A DNA stretch of 5,874 nucleotides, from the NCBI GenBank assembly GCA_025935445.1, contig JAICVG010000087.1, positions 1-5,874 of the forward strand, written 5' to 3'. The translations under genes and the position numbers were made by a program. The notes under the pieces were generated by a model. It was not told where the DNA came from. It worked only from the letters and a program-made list of their open reading frames with translations, and did not search any database. This document shows positions 1 to 5,846 of the stretch, piece after piece (within the stretch, counting starts at the first letter, position 1; each line of letters opens with the position of its first letter). The stretch is from Nitrososphaera sp. (GTDB taxonomy: Archaea; Thermoproteota; Nitrososphaeria; Nitrososphaerales; Nitrososphaeraceae).

Positions 1-2
1 AT

Positions 3-728
3 CTATTGCTGGTCTATCTCCGCGGCAGTCACAGTTCTGTGTACCTCAATGTTCAGCTCGTTGTCGTACTGTTCCGGGCAGAAACAACCGTAGATCCTCG
101 CAAGAAGCTTTGCCAAGTTTATTATGTCTTGACTCGCTAGAAGTTCTTCTACCTCTGAGCGTGATTTATCAAAAATCGAAGGGTCAAACCCGATTTCAAT
201 GAGCTGTGAGCGAATGTTCGATGCAGTTGCTTTAGCAACCAAAAGATTGGGATTAACCTTCATACCCGGAGCAGGGCAAATGTCCATGTCCAGGTTTATG
301 ATACGTGTTCTCTCGTTTCTCAACTCCTCAAATACGCCTTCTTGAAGCTTCCTGGATACTAGGGTAACGACATCTAGGCCGAGCCTAGCGATCTGCCCTA
401 GAGCAATCCCAAAGTTACCCGAGGTCGCTTCAATAATTGTCTGTCCACCCTTCAGTTTGCCTGACATAATTGCATCGTAGATTATGCGTACTGCAGGCCT
501 TACTTTGATTGAGCCTGCAAGCAAGTTTGAATCAAACTTACCAAAAACCTGCAGATCTTTATCGGCAAGATCCAAGCCATACTGAATTCTTGCACACTGC
601 TTCAAATCTTCAGTAATGTCAATCAGAGGTGTTGGGTTAACAACCTTTGATTCTCCTGATTTTTCTTCTAGATGAGGAACCTTGCTCCATACCTCTCGCT
701 CAAAGTGCTCCAATAAAGAGCTGTCCAT
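3..728 (-). CDS. Cysteine synthase-like PLP-dependent enzyme, C-terminally short
   Basis: This is a fold-type II PLP enzyme of the cysteine synthase/cystathionine beta-synthase family, whose members carry out beta-replacement on serine derivatives in the cytoplasm. The Schiff-base lysine is Lys75 in SIKVRPA (73-79). The phosphate/substrate loop is EATSGNFGIALG (100-111), and a late family block FCPEQYDNELN is at 216-226. The ATG at 726-728 is chosen because AGAGG lies 6 nt upstream and a strong TATA box lies about 60 bp upstream. The frame stays open to a GTG at 846-848 (281 aa), but that codon has no ribosome site and abuts a TATA-like sequence. Only 241 residues are encoded, ending in EIDQQ followed by TAG at 3-5. 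Relatives usually run 300 or more residues and continue into a glycine-rich GTGGT-type loop that is absent here. The C-terminal part may lie outside the window after a nonsense or frameshift change. Family is confident; the exact substrate (cysteine, diaminopropionate or S-sulfocysteine type) is not. Confidence 0.85.
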   Translation of the reverse strand: MDSSLLEHFEREVWSKVPHLEEKSGESKVVNPTPLIDITEDLKQCARIQYGLDLADKDLQVFGKFDSNLLAGSIKVRPAVRIIYDAIMSGKLKGGQTIIEATSGNFGIALGQIARLGLDVVTLVSRKLQEGVFEELRNERTRIINLDMDICPAPGMKVNPNLLVAKATASNIRSQLIEIGFDPSIFDKSRSEVEELLASQDIINLAKLLARIYGCFCPEQYDNELNIEVHRTVTAAEIDQQ

Positions 729-734
729 GTCAGT

Positions 735-740
735 CCTCTT
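735..740 (-). promoter_or_regulatory. Ribosome-binding site deciding the PLP-enzyme start
   Basis: Reading the minus strand, AAGAGG sits 6 nt before the ATG at 726-728. The alternative upstream GTG at 846-848 lacks any such element. This favours the 241-residue product over a 281-residue one. Confidence 0.55.
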
Positions 741-787
741 ATTCTGTCCCTGCAATTTTCTCCACTGTCTATATGATGGGCGAATAG

Positions 788-799
788 GTTTTATAAAAG
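788..799 (-). promoter_or_regulatory. TATA box for the PLP-enzyme gene
   Basis: On the minus strand this reads CTTTTATAAAACC, a near-ideal archaeal TATA element. Transcription would be expected about 25 nt downstream, near 768, giving a leader of roughly 40 nt that contains the AGAGG ribosome site. It falls inside the frame that would be used by the GTG start at 848, which argues against that longer start. A second, weaker TATA-like sequence is at 849-858. Confidence 0.5.
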
Positions 800-900
800 A
801 TGTGATAGGATTCCAGTCGTTTTGGTATGATTTGCATCTATGTTCCACCTATATAATGCAATTTAGACTTGCTCCTGATATAGCCCTTGTAAGAGGGTAT

Positions 901-909
901 AAAAAATTA
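901..909 (-). terminator. T-rich terminator behind the ACT-like gene
   Basis: Just after the TAA stop at 910-912 the minus strand carries ATAATTTTTT, with a six-T run at 901-906. Archaeal RNA polymerase commonly terminates at T-rich stretches without needing a stem. The position suits the end of the 910-1596 transcript and separates it from the PLP-enzyme promoter. Confidence 0.4.
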
Positions 910-1596
910 TTAACCTATTTTCATTCTGATCAAATCATATGCCTTGGCTGCGTCTTTATCACCCAATATCAATACCACTTCATTTATAGTAAAGAAAGCG
1001 CTATGGATTGGAATTTGATGATTGTACAATATATTTGAAACAAGTGACAATATGTGATACGGACTTTGATCATCAGGAGTCAAGGATACAGTTATCTTGG
1101 AAAGACCTTCACTTATCTTGCCATTGAATTTTTGTATTGCATTAGCAACCATTCTCCTGATTTCATCTGCATCCTCTGTAAGCAGGGAAAAGTGAGTATC
1201 AGTTTGAAACAGGTTGTATCTGCTGTCTTGCTCAAAGAATTCATCTAGAACATTGGCCAAGGTATCATTGTCATTGTCATTATTTTTTTCTTTTTGAAAG
1301 TCGATGTCTATAATACTCCCTGTCAATGACATCTTCGCTTTTGCTGCGGTCAAATGTGTACCGCTATTCTCCTCCTGCATGTTCTTCTTTTCCAGTGCAT
1401 CTGCAAATCTCTTGATAGCAACTACAATTGTATTCAAGTTTATTTTGGAACCAGTCAATCCTTCAATGTCAGGTTTGATTCTCTCCGCTAGCGCCGTATA
1501 GTTAGCGATTCCTAGCACCAACGCTTGCATATAAACATGGTCATTTGCGAGGATTTTCCGTATAGCCTCTGGAACTGATATTATCTCGGAGTACAT
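910..1596 (-). CDS. ACT-domain-like protein with N-terminal helical/HTH-like region
   Basis: The 228-residue protein has three visible parts. Residues 7-69 form a helical segment (VPEAIRKIL, ALVLGIANYTALAERI, then VVAIKRFADALE) that resembles a compact helix-turn-helix. Residues 101-111 are a charged Asn/Asp-rich linker. Residues about 165-228 show the beta-alpha-beta-beta-alpha pattern of an ACT fold, with KITVSLTP, a helix HILSLVSNIL, EVVLILGD and a final helix KDAAKAYDLIRMKI, like the tail of aspartokinases. Residues 86-158 may be a second degenerate ACT unit, ending in HFSLLTEDADEIRRMVANAI. ACT folds usually bind amino acids or other small ligands, so a ligand-responsive regulator is the best guess; the ligand is unknown. 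The ATG at 1594-1596 has a T-rich TATA candidate about 35 bp upstream and a very short leader. It is divergent from hsp20-cdc48, sharing a 104-bp promoter region. I do not recognise a named family. Confidence 0.8.
   Translation of the reverse strand: MYSEIISVPEAIRKILANDHVYMQALVLGIANYTALAERIKPDIEGLTGSKINLNTIVVAIKRFADALEKKNMQEENSGTHLTAAKAKMSLTGSIIDIDFQKEKNNDNDNDTLANVLDEFFEQDSRYNLFQTDTHFSLLTEDADEIRRMVANAIQKFNGKISEGLSKITVSLTPDDQSPYHILSLVSNILYNHQIPIHSAFFTINEVVLILGDKDAAKAYDLIRMKIG
1265..1289. repeat. Short tandem hexamer next to a T7 run
   Basis: The plus strand holds nearly three copies of TCATTG (1265-1281) followed by A and seven T (1283-1289). It lies inside the ACT-like gene and encodes its Asn/Asp/Lys linker. 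Loss or gain of a hexamer would keep the frame; a slip in the T7 run would not. Confidence 0.6.
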
Positions 1597-1624
1597 CTTC
1601 TAAGCATGTAATACTCTGACGGCT

Positions 1625-1640
1625 AAGTAATAAAAAGATT
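1625..1640 (-). promoter_or_regulatory. Promoter (TATA) of the ACT-like gene
   Basis: On the minus strand this reads AATCTTTTTATTACTT. Its centre near 1632 would place transcription start around 1606, only about 10 nt before the ATG at 1596. That gives the leaderless or near-leaderless mRNA common in these archaea. Confidence 0.4.
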
Positions 1641-1649
1641 GCTATGTAA

Positions 1650-1667
1650 CGAAAAAATTATATAATG
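1650..1667 (+). promoter_or_regulatory. hsp20-cdc48 promoter (BRE + TATA)
   Basis: A purine-rich BRE-like stretch CGAAAAAA (1650-1657) runs directly into TTATATAA (1658-1665). Initiation about 25 nt downstream would fall near 1686, leaving a leader of about 15 nt that just contains the AGGTGA ribosome site. The spacing is close to ideal for an archaeal promoter. Confidence 0.6.
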
Positions 1668-1687
1668 TCATATATATTACATATGCT

Positions 1688-1693
1688 AGGTGA
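1688..1693 (+). promoter_or_regulatory. Ribosome-binding site of hsp20
   Basis: AGGTGA lies 7 nt before the ATG at 1701-1703 and matches the 3' end of archaeal 16S rRNA. It supports this ATG as the hsp20 start. Confidence 0.65.
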
Positions 1694-1700
1694 ATAACAA

Positions 1701-2237
1701 ATGTCGAGAGATTGGGACATCGGTTTCGGAAGGAAAATCCTTGAGAACATCGACAGAGAGTTTGCCGAAGCAGAAGAGATGCTGAACAGGATGTTCAGAA
1801 CTATCAGAGAAACCAGCGCCTCTGACATGGTCAGCCAAGGTCCCTACTACTACGGATACCAGATAACCGTAGGTCCAGACGGCAAGCCACATGTAAGGGA
1901 ATTTGGCAACGTTAAACCATCGTCAAGAGGATTGGTGGAGCAAAGCGGTGTTAGAGAACCTCTGGTTGACACGGTGGTAGACGAGAAAGAGAATACGCTG
2001 ACTATCACGGCAGAGATGCCGGGCGTCACAAAGCAAGATATCAAGGTCAATGTTGCAGAAGAATATCTCTCCATACATGCAGAGAAGGGAGAGAAGAAAT
2101 ACCACACGGACATTCCAATAAATGTCACACTAGACGACACTTCTGCAAAAGCCATCTATGCAAACGGCATACTGGAACTGAAGATCAAGCTGAAGGCTCG
2201 TCCAAAGCCAAAAGCAAGAGAAGTCAAAGTGGAGTAA
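1701..2237 (+). CDS. hsp20: Hsp20/alpha-crystallin small heat-shock protein
   Basis: This is a 178-residue small heat-shock protein, an ATP-independent chaperone that forms oligomers and holds unfolding proteins in the cytoplasm. The alpha-crystallin domain covers about residues 86-167: it opens at REPLVDTVVDE, has the EMPGV turn at 105-109 and the conserved NGILEL strand at 155-160. The C-terminal tail ends in REVKVE, with VKV (175-177) as the I/V-x-I/V motif that docks into a neighbouring subunit. The N-terminal arm (1-80) is long; it begins with a charged helix (about 11-37, rich in Glu/Arg) and then a Tyr/Gly segment at 47-54. Start choice is supported by AGGTGA 7 nt upstream. It is the first gene of a probable two-gene unit with cdc48, 44 bp downstream, implying shared heat or proteotoxic-stress control. 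Length is slightly above the family average of about 140-165. Confidence 0.96.
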   Translation: MSRDWDIGFGRKILENIDREFAEAEEMLNRMFRTIRETSASDMVSQGPYYYGYQITVGPDGKPHVREFGNVKPSSRGLVEQSGVREPLVDTVVDEKENTLTITAEMPGVTKQDIKVNVAEEYLSIHAEKGEKKYHTDIPINVTLDDTSAKAIYANGILELKIKLKARPKPKAREVKVE

Positions 2238-2262
2238 AATCGATCAAGATCCACTCCATTTT
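2226..2262 (+). promoter_or_regulatory. Stem-loop across the hsp20-cdc48 junction
   Basis: Bases 2226-2235 (AAAGTGGAGT) pair with 2253-2262 (ACTCCATTTT) in a 10-bp stem with one G-U pair and a 17-nt loop. The left arm takes in the first base of the hsp20 stop codon. The right arm ends 4 nt before the cdc48 ribosome site and runs into a five-T stretch. It could be a partial terminator, a processing site or a translation-tuning structure. The pairing is seen; the role is inferred. Confidence 0.4.
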
Positions 2263-2266
2263 TATT

Positions 2267-2275
2267 GAGAGGTGA
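2267..2275 (+). promoter_or_regulatory. Ribosome-binding site of cdc48
   Basis: GAGAGGTGA ends 6 nt before the ATG at 2282-2284. It is the strongest ribosome site in the window. No TATA box is suitably placed just upstream, so cdc48 is probably translated from the hsp20 transcript. Confidence 0.65.
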
Positions 2276-2281
2276 AAAGAA

Positions 2282-4489
2282 ATGAAAAATTTCAATAACA
2301 AAAACAATAATAAAGTATCACTAAAAGTAGCCGAGACTAACCCAAAATTTGTAGGTAGGGGAATGGCATTGGTAGATCCAAAAGTAATGGAGGAGATGGA
2401 TCTATCGACAGGAGATGTCATCGAAATATCAGGCAAAAAGAAAAGCTATGTGCTGCTGTGGTCAGGTCAGCGTGACGACCAGGGTAAAAAACTGATTAGA
2501 ATTGATGGTTACACTCGCAATAATATTGGCGTCGGAATCGATGACATTGTAAGTGTGCATAAAGTCAATGTGAAAAAGGCAGAGCAGGTAATTTTGGCAC
2601 CTACTGAGGAGCTAAATATTGTGGGACTTGAAGACTATCTTCCTGAATTGCTCGAAGGAAGGGTTGTTACCCGGGGAGATATGATTCCCCTAAATATCAT
2701 GGGCAGAAGAATAGGCTTTGCTGTTACAAGCACTTCACCTACTGATGCAGCATCATTGGTTGACAGCAATACCGAATTCATTATCGGCTCCATACCCAAG
2801 GCGGGAGCGAAAGGGGTTCCTAGGGTATCCTATGAGGACATTGGCGGACTGAAGAATGAAGTACAGAAAGTTAGGGAAATGATTGAACTCCCACTAAGAC
2901 ATCCAGAGATATTTGACCGCATCGGCATTGAGGCTCCAAAAGGTGTGTTGCTTCATGGTCCACCCGGAACAGGGAAAACGCTGCTTGCAAAGGCTGTCGC
3001 CAACGAAACAAACGCTAACTTTTACTCTATCAGCGGGCCAGAAATTATGAGCAAATTCTATGGGGAAAGTGAAGAACGCCTAAGGGAAGTCTTCAAAGAA
3101 GCTGAAGAAAATGCACCTTCAATTATCTTCATTGACGAGATCGACTCTATTGCTCCAAAAAGAGAAGAAGTTTCAGGAGATGTAGAAAAGCGTGTTGTTT
3201 CGCAGCTGCTTACATTGATGGATGGCTTACAGTCAAGGGGCAAACTTGTAGTCATCGGTGCAACGAATAGGCCAAACGCAATTGACCCGGCCCTCAGGCG
3301 TCCTGGCAGGTTTGATAGGGAAATAGATATAGGGATACCAGATGAACAGGGTCGATTGGACATCCTGTTGATTCACAGCCGCGGCATGCCACTGACGGAA
3401 GATGTCAACCTTGAGTCGATTGCAAAGGTGACGCATGGGTTTGTAGGTGCTGACCTTGAAGCTTTGAGCAAAGAAGCAGCTATGCGCTCACTAAGAAGGA
3501 TACTGCCTGAAATTAACTTAGAACAGCCCAAGATCCCAGTGGAGATACTAAATAAAATCAAAATCACAAAGCAAGACTTTGACGAAGCATTAAGGGATGT
3601 ACAGCCTTCTGCTATGCGGGAAGTGCTGGTGCAAAGGCCAAATGTGGGATGGGAGGATATTGGTGGACTGCAGCAAGTGAAGGAAGAATTGGCAGAGGCA
3701 ATAGAGTGGCCTCTCAAACATGCAAATCTATTTGCTGAAGCAAACGTAGAACCACCAAAAGGGATTCTCCTCTATGGTCCTCCTGGAACTGGTAAAACCA
3801 TGATAGCCAAAGCAGTAGCAGCCACATCTGAAGCTAACTTCATCAGCATCAAAGGACCTGAGCTGATAAGCAAATGGGTTGGCGAATCGGAGAAGGGTAT
3901 TAGAGAAGTCTTCAGAAAAGCACGCCAGGCAGCTCCCTGCGTTATATTCTTTGACGAGCTCGATGCCGTAGCACCGAGGAGGGGAGGTTCTGAAGGCGAT
4001 GCACATGTTACGGAGCGCCTCCTTAGTCAAATGCTGACAGAGCTAGATGGTTTGGAAGACCTAAAGGGCGTTGTAGTTATTGGCGCTACAAATAGGCCGG
4101 ACATTATTGACGAAGCACTCTTACGTCCTGGAAGGTTTGATAGGATACTTGAAGTGCCGACACCTGACAAGGAGGCAAGGAAGCATATATTCCAGATACA
4201 CACAAAGAAAAAGCCGCTCGAATCGGATGTAAACCTTGACAAGCTGGTAGAAATGACAGAAGGCATGACTGGAGCAGACATTGCAGCACTGGTAAATGCA
4301 GCTGCCATGACTGCAATAAAGGAGTACGTCAGACAAAAAAATGGTAGTAAACTGAGGCTCCCAATGAGACACTTCGAAACTGCATTGAATAAGATTAAGA
4401 AGAAGTTGGGTAATAGAATAGCTGATTCTCCTAACCTTCATGGGGATGACGCTATTACGACTTCTTCTTCTCTTCATCGCATCAGCTGA
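2282..4489 (+). CDS. cdc48: Cdc48/VAT-type AAA+ ATPase
   Basis: The 735-residue protein is the archaeal counterpart of Cdc48/p97, a hexameric double-ring unfoldase that threads proteins through its pore in the cytoplasm. The double-psi-barrel N-domain covers about 11-97 and the CDC48_2 subdomain about 105-172. Ring D1 has Walker A GPPGTGKT (226-233), Walker B IIFIDE (281-286), GATNR (326-330), arginine fingers Arg343/Arg346 and pore loop KFYGES (258-263). Ring D2 has Walker A (499-506), Walker B VIFFDE (554-559), GATNR (601-605), Arg618/Arg621 and pore loop KWVGES (531-536). All catalytic residues are intact in both rings. The N-terminus is unusually Asn/Lys-rich (1-11). A polar tail of about 25 residues ends in LHRIS, without the HbYX motif used to dock on 20S proteasomes. 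It follows hsp20 by 44 bp with no promoter of its own. Archaea of this group often have several paralogues, so this may not be the only copy. Confidence 0.97.
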   Translation: MKNFNNKNNNKVSLKVAETNPKFVGRGMALVDPKVMEEMDLSTGDVIEISGKKKSYVLLWSGQRDDQGKKLIRIDGYTRNNIGVGIDDIVSVHKVNVKKAEQVILAPTEELNIVGLEDYLPELLEGRVVTRGDMIPLNIMGRRIGFAVTSTSPTDAASLVDSNTEFIIGSIPKAGAKGVPRVSYEDIGGLKNEVQKVREMIELPLRHPEIFDRIGIEAPKGVLLHGPPGTGKTLLAKAVANETNANFYSISGPEIMSKFYGESEERLREVFKEAEENAPSIIFIDEIDSIAPKREEVSGDVEKRVVSQLLTLMDGLQSRGKLVVIGATNRPNAIDPALRRPGRFDREIDIGIPDEQGRLDILLIHSRGMPLTEDVNLESIAKVTHGFVGADLEALSKEAAMRSLRRILPEINLEQPKIPVEILNKIKITKQDFDEALRDVQPSAMREVLVQRPNVGWEDIGGLQQVKEELAEAIEWPLKHANLFAEANVEPPKGILLYGPPGTGKTMIAKAVAATSEANFISIKGPELISKWVGESEKGIREVFRKARQAAPCVIFFDELDAVAPRRGGSEGDAHVTERLLSQMLTELDGLEDLKGVVVIGATNRPDIIDEALLRPGRFDRILEVPTPDKEARKHIFQIHTKKKPLESDVNLDKLVEMTEGMTGADIAALVNAAAMTAIKEYVRQKNGSKLRLPMRHFETALNKIKKKLGNRIADSPNLHGDDAITTSSSLHRIS

Positions 4490-4493
4490 CCAC

Positions 4494-4520
4494 CGGCTTT
4501 AGAAGAAAAATCCAAGGCCG
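4494..4520 (+). terminator. Weak stem-loop behind cdc48
   Basis: CGGCTTT (4494-4500) pairs with AAGGCCG (4514-4520) in a 7-bp stem with one G-U pair and a 13-nt loop, five bases after the cdc48 stop. No T-run follows directly; a pyrimidine-rich TTTTCTTTCT is at 4595-4604. The operon transcript probably ends at one of these two places. Confidence 0.3.
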
Positions 4521-4679
4521 AATTGGGCTAATATATTTCAAGTATAGGTGTGCAGAAAGCCTTTGAGACAGCATTTCAGACATCTGGGATCTAATTTTCT
4601 TTCTGTGTTACTAGCGAATAGGTTAAATGGAAAATATCTGAAGAGCTGTTTACAGTAGAATGTAAGTAATACAGATTCA

Positions 4680-4716
4680 ATGACCGTGGTGCTAGACTAT
4701 ATTTTACTAGGGTCAT
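4680..4716 (+). repeat. Bulged inverted repeat in the intergenic stretch
   Basis: ATGACC (4680-4685) pairs with GGTCAT (4711-4716). Inside it CTAG (4692-4695) pairs with CTAG (4707-4710), leaving a 6-nt bulge on the left arm and an 11-nt A/T loop. The right arm includes the first two bases of the ATG at 4715 and the AGGG before it. Confidence 0.4.
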
Positions 4717-4804
4717 GGAAACATACAGTCTCTACCTCTCAATGAAAAGCTATTTCTCTTGTATGTATAAACAGGAAGATGTGACTCCTTGCCCGACATG
4801 CTGA
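4715..4804 (+). CDS. Possible 29-residue CxxC microprotein
   Basis: A short frame ATG to TGA encodes 29 residues ending in Cys-Pro-Thr-Cys, with a third cysteine at residue 16 (C-x9-C-x2-C). Such spacing could bind a metal, but a fourth ligand is lacking unless Asp/Glu or another chain supplies it. A weak AGGG lies 3 nt before the ATG and no good promoter is seen at the right distance. Small zinc-binding proteins are common in archaea, but a frame this short arises easily by chance, so this is a candidate only. Confidence 0.15.
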   Translation: METYSLYLSMKSYFSCMYKQEDVTPCPTC

Positions 4805-4838
4805 AACGCTGTGAGTGATGCGGAGTAACAGTGCTGAG

Positions 4839-4845
4839 AAAAAAA
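4839..4845 (-). terminator. T7 terminator of the proline dehydrogenase transcript
   Basis: On the minus strand this is a run of seven T, about 160 nt after the proline dehydrogenase stop and 40 nt after the stop of the small frame that overlaps it. A T-run alone can terminate archaeal transcription. Its position suggests the transcript includes the small downstream frame. Confidence 0.4.
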
Positions 4846-4884
4846 GGCTTCAATAAACTGGAAATACAGTATCTTAATGACATG

Positions 4885-5088
4885 CTATTGCATCTTCAAA
4901 TTGTTTATCTGCCGCTCGCTTTGCCTCTGTATACTTTTCCTTAAAGTTGAAAAATTTAGCAGCGCCATGATAAAGAGCCCTGCAACTATTGCAACAGAAT
5001 GACTTGCTATTGTTGAATGAGCGACCTTGCTAGTAGCAGCAAGTTGCGCTTTCGCTCCATTATCCTGCGCACCGAATAGGGAAGCCAT
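4885..5088 (-). pseudogene. Small membrane-protein frame behind proline dehydrogenase, possibly frameshifted
   Basis: A 67-residue frame starts inside proline dehydrogenase (82-nt overlap) and contains one likely membrane helix, SVAIVAGLFIMALLNF (about residues 31-46). Its tail after the helix is not very protein-like. One frame over, the same DNA reads AAKFFNFKEKYTEAKRAADK and then QFEDAIACH before a TAA at 4874-4876, an amphipathic charged helix with strongly purine-first codons. Removing two bases near the sequence GCGCTGCT (about 4955-4962) would join the membrane helix to that tail. This suggests a small single-span membrane protein with a cytoplasmic helix that is either frameshifted or misread in sequencing. 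No clear ribosome site precedes the ATG. Function unknown; it may all be chance. Confidence 0.25.
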
Positions 5089-5846
5089 TGGTTACCATAA
5101 GGGATGTATTCCGCCACTGCAAACCCTTTTGTAATAAGCTCGAGCTTTAGCTCATCTCGAATACCCTTCAGCATCTGGAATTCAAACTTGGTATTCTTAT
5201 TCATGCTGATCGCCTTCTCGATTAGATCTGAGTTATGAGTCGCAATTGCGAAATAATTATTGCTCTCAAAGAGCATCTTCATCAACTTCGAATAATTGGC
5301 ATTGACTTCTTCATCAGTAACAAAGACATGCTCCTCTGATTCGTGGTATGCCCCCTTGACAAGCCTTACCTTACCGCCGCATTCAATAATGTGTAAAAGG
5401 TCGCTTGCGCTTCTGCGCAGATATGACTGTACTGCTACACCTACCATATCGTATTGCTTGTACAAGTCTAGGTAGATGGCAATTGTGTCTTCTGTAGACT
5501 TGACTGACTCCATGTCTAGCCATATGAACTGCTCAAGCTCTCTAGCTTTTGCAGCAAGCCTGCTGAAATTCTGCAAACACGTATTATAGTCAATTGTAAG
5601 GCCAAGCTGCGTAGGTTTGACAGACACACATCCATGCACCTTTCTTGCATGCATCAAGTTCATTAGCAACAGGTATTCGTTAACTGTCATGTCAACCAGT
5701 TTGGCATCTGTGGTATCCTCGCCAAGAAAGTTTAGAATCGCAGACATTCCGTGACTGTTTGCGTCAAGCGCTGCTTCTGTTGCCTCATCAGTATTATAGC
5801 CTGCAACCCACCTTTTTGCCACCCTGAATAACAATCGCTCCATCAA
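5007..5846 (-). CDS. putA: Proline dehydrogenase (FAD), start uncertain
   Basis: This is a monofunctional FAD-dependent proline dehydrogenase, which oxidises L-proline to pyrroline-5-carboxylate and passes electrons toward the membrane quinone pool. The TIM-barrel motifs appear in order: LNFLGE (38-43), SVKPTQLGL with the conserved Lys77 (75-83), WLDMES (109-114), VGVAVQSYLRR (135-145), VRLVKGAY (160-167), ATHN (202-205), FEFQMLKGIR (221-230) and YIPYGNQWLPYSVRR (247-261), whose Arg260-Arg261 pair binds the proline carboxylate. The frame is complete at its C-terminus. At the N-terminus a TTG (5844-5846) and an ATG (5841-5843) are adjacent, with no clear ribosome site, and the frame stays open to the window edge (NYDASL just before), so the true start may lie outside. 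Relatives are about 300 residues, so at most 20 or so are missing. The partner pyrroline-5-carboxylate dehydrogenase is not in the window. The symbol is by analogy; prodh or fadM is also used for single-domain forms. Confidence 0.93.
   Translation of the reverse strand: MMERLLFRVAKRWVAGYNTDEATEAALDANSHGMSAILNFLGEDTTDAKLVDMTVNEYLLLMNLMHARKVHGCVSVKPTQLGLTIDYNTCLQNFSRLAAKARELEQFIWLDMESVKSTEDTIAIYLDLYKQYDMVGVAVQSYLRRSASDLLHIIECGGKVRLVKGAYHESEEHVFVTDEEVNANYSKLMKMLFESNNYFAIATHNSDLIEKAISMNKNTKFEFQMLKGIRDELKLELITKGFAVAEYIPYGNQWLPYSVRRIMERKRNLLLLARSLIQQ

Larger units (their letters stand above)
1604..1686. promoter_or_regulatory. Three GC-ATGTAA motifs in the divergent promoter region
   Basis: Related elements occur three times: GCATGTAA at 1604-1611, GCTATGTAA at 1641-1649, and the inverted form TTACATATGC (GCATATGTAA on the other strand) at 1677-1686. 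The last two form an inverted repeat centred on the hsp20 TATA box. The first overlaps the predicted start of the ACT-like transcript and the third overlaps that of hsp20. These positions are what an operator would show, but the motif is A/T-rich and short, so chance cannot be excluded from one sequence. Confidence 0.4.
4490..5006. other. Gene-poor stretch between cdc48 and proline dehydrogenase
   Basis: No convincing full-length gene is present. It holds the weak stem-loop behind cdc48, a T-rich tract at 4595-4604, an inverted repeat TTACA-N6-TGTAA at 4650-4665, a stem-loop at 4680-4716 overlapping the start of a 29-codon frame, a minus-strand T7 tract at 4839-4845, and the tail of a small minus-strand frame that continues into proline dehydrogenase. 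The transcripts on the two sides converge here. No tRNA, rRNA, CRISPR or insertion-sequence signature is visible. Confidence 0.6.

Noticed and set aside
846..848. GTG start giving a 281-residue PLP enzyme.
   Set aside because: It lacks a ribosome site, sits against a TATA-like sequence, and its extra 40 residues cover a strong internal promoter and do not resemble the family.
682..1038. Plus-strand open frame of 118 codons across the gap between the two left-hand genes.
   Set aside because: It overlaps both minus-strand genes and their promoter/terminator signals, is rich in Cys, Phe and Tyr in no recognisable order, and has no ribosome site.
1850..2155. Minus-strand open frame of about 101 codons inside hsp20.
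   Set aside because: Antisense shadow of a clear coding gene with no independent signals.
2959..3803. Near-repeat DNA around the two GPPGTGKT motifs.
   Set aside because: It reflects the ancient duplication of the two AAA domains of Cdc48, not a mobile or recent repeat.
4121..4477. Long minus-strand open frame antisense to cdc48 (118 codons).
   Set aside because: It is the shadow of a highly conserved gene; the translated sequence has no domain-like pattern and no promoter or ribosome site.
4789..4837. C/D box-like sRNA: GTGATGC at 4815-4821 with CTGA at 4801-4804 and 4834-4837.
   Set aside because: The first C box is not convincing, the spacing between D' and C' is long, and there is no terminal stem.
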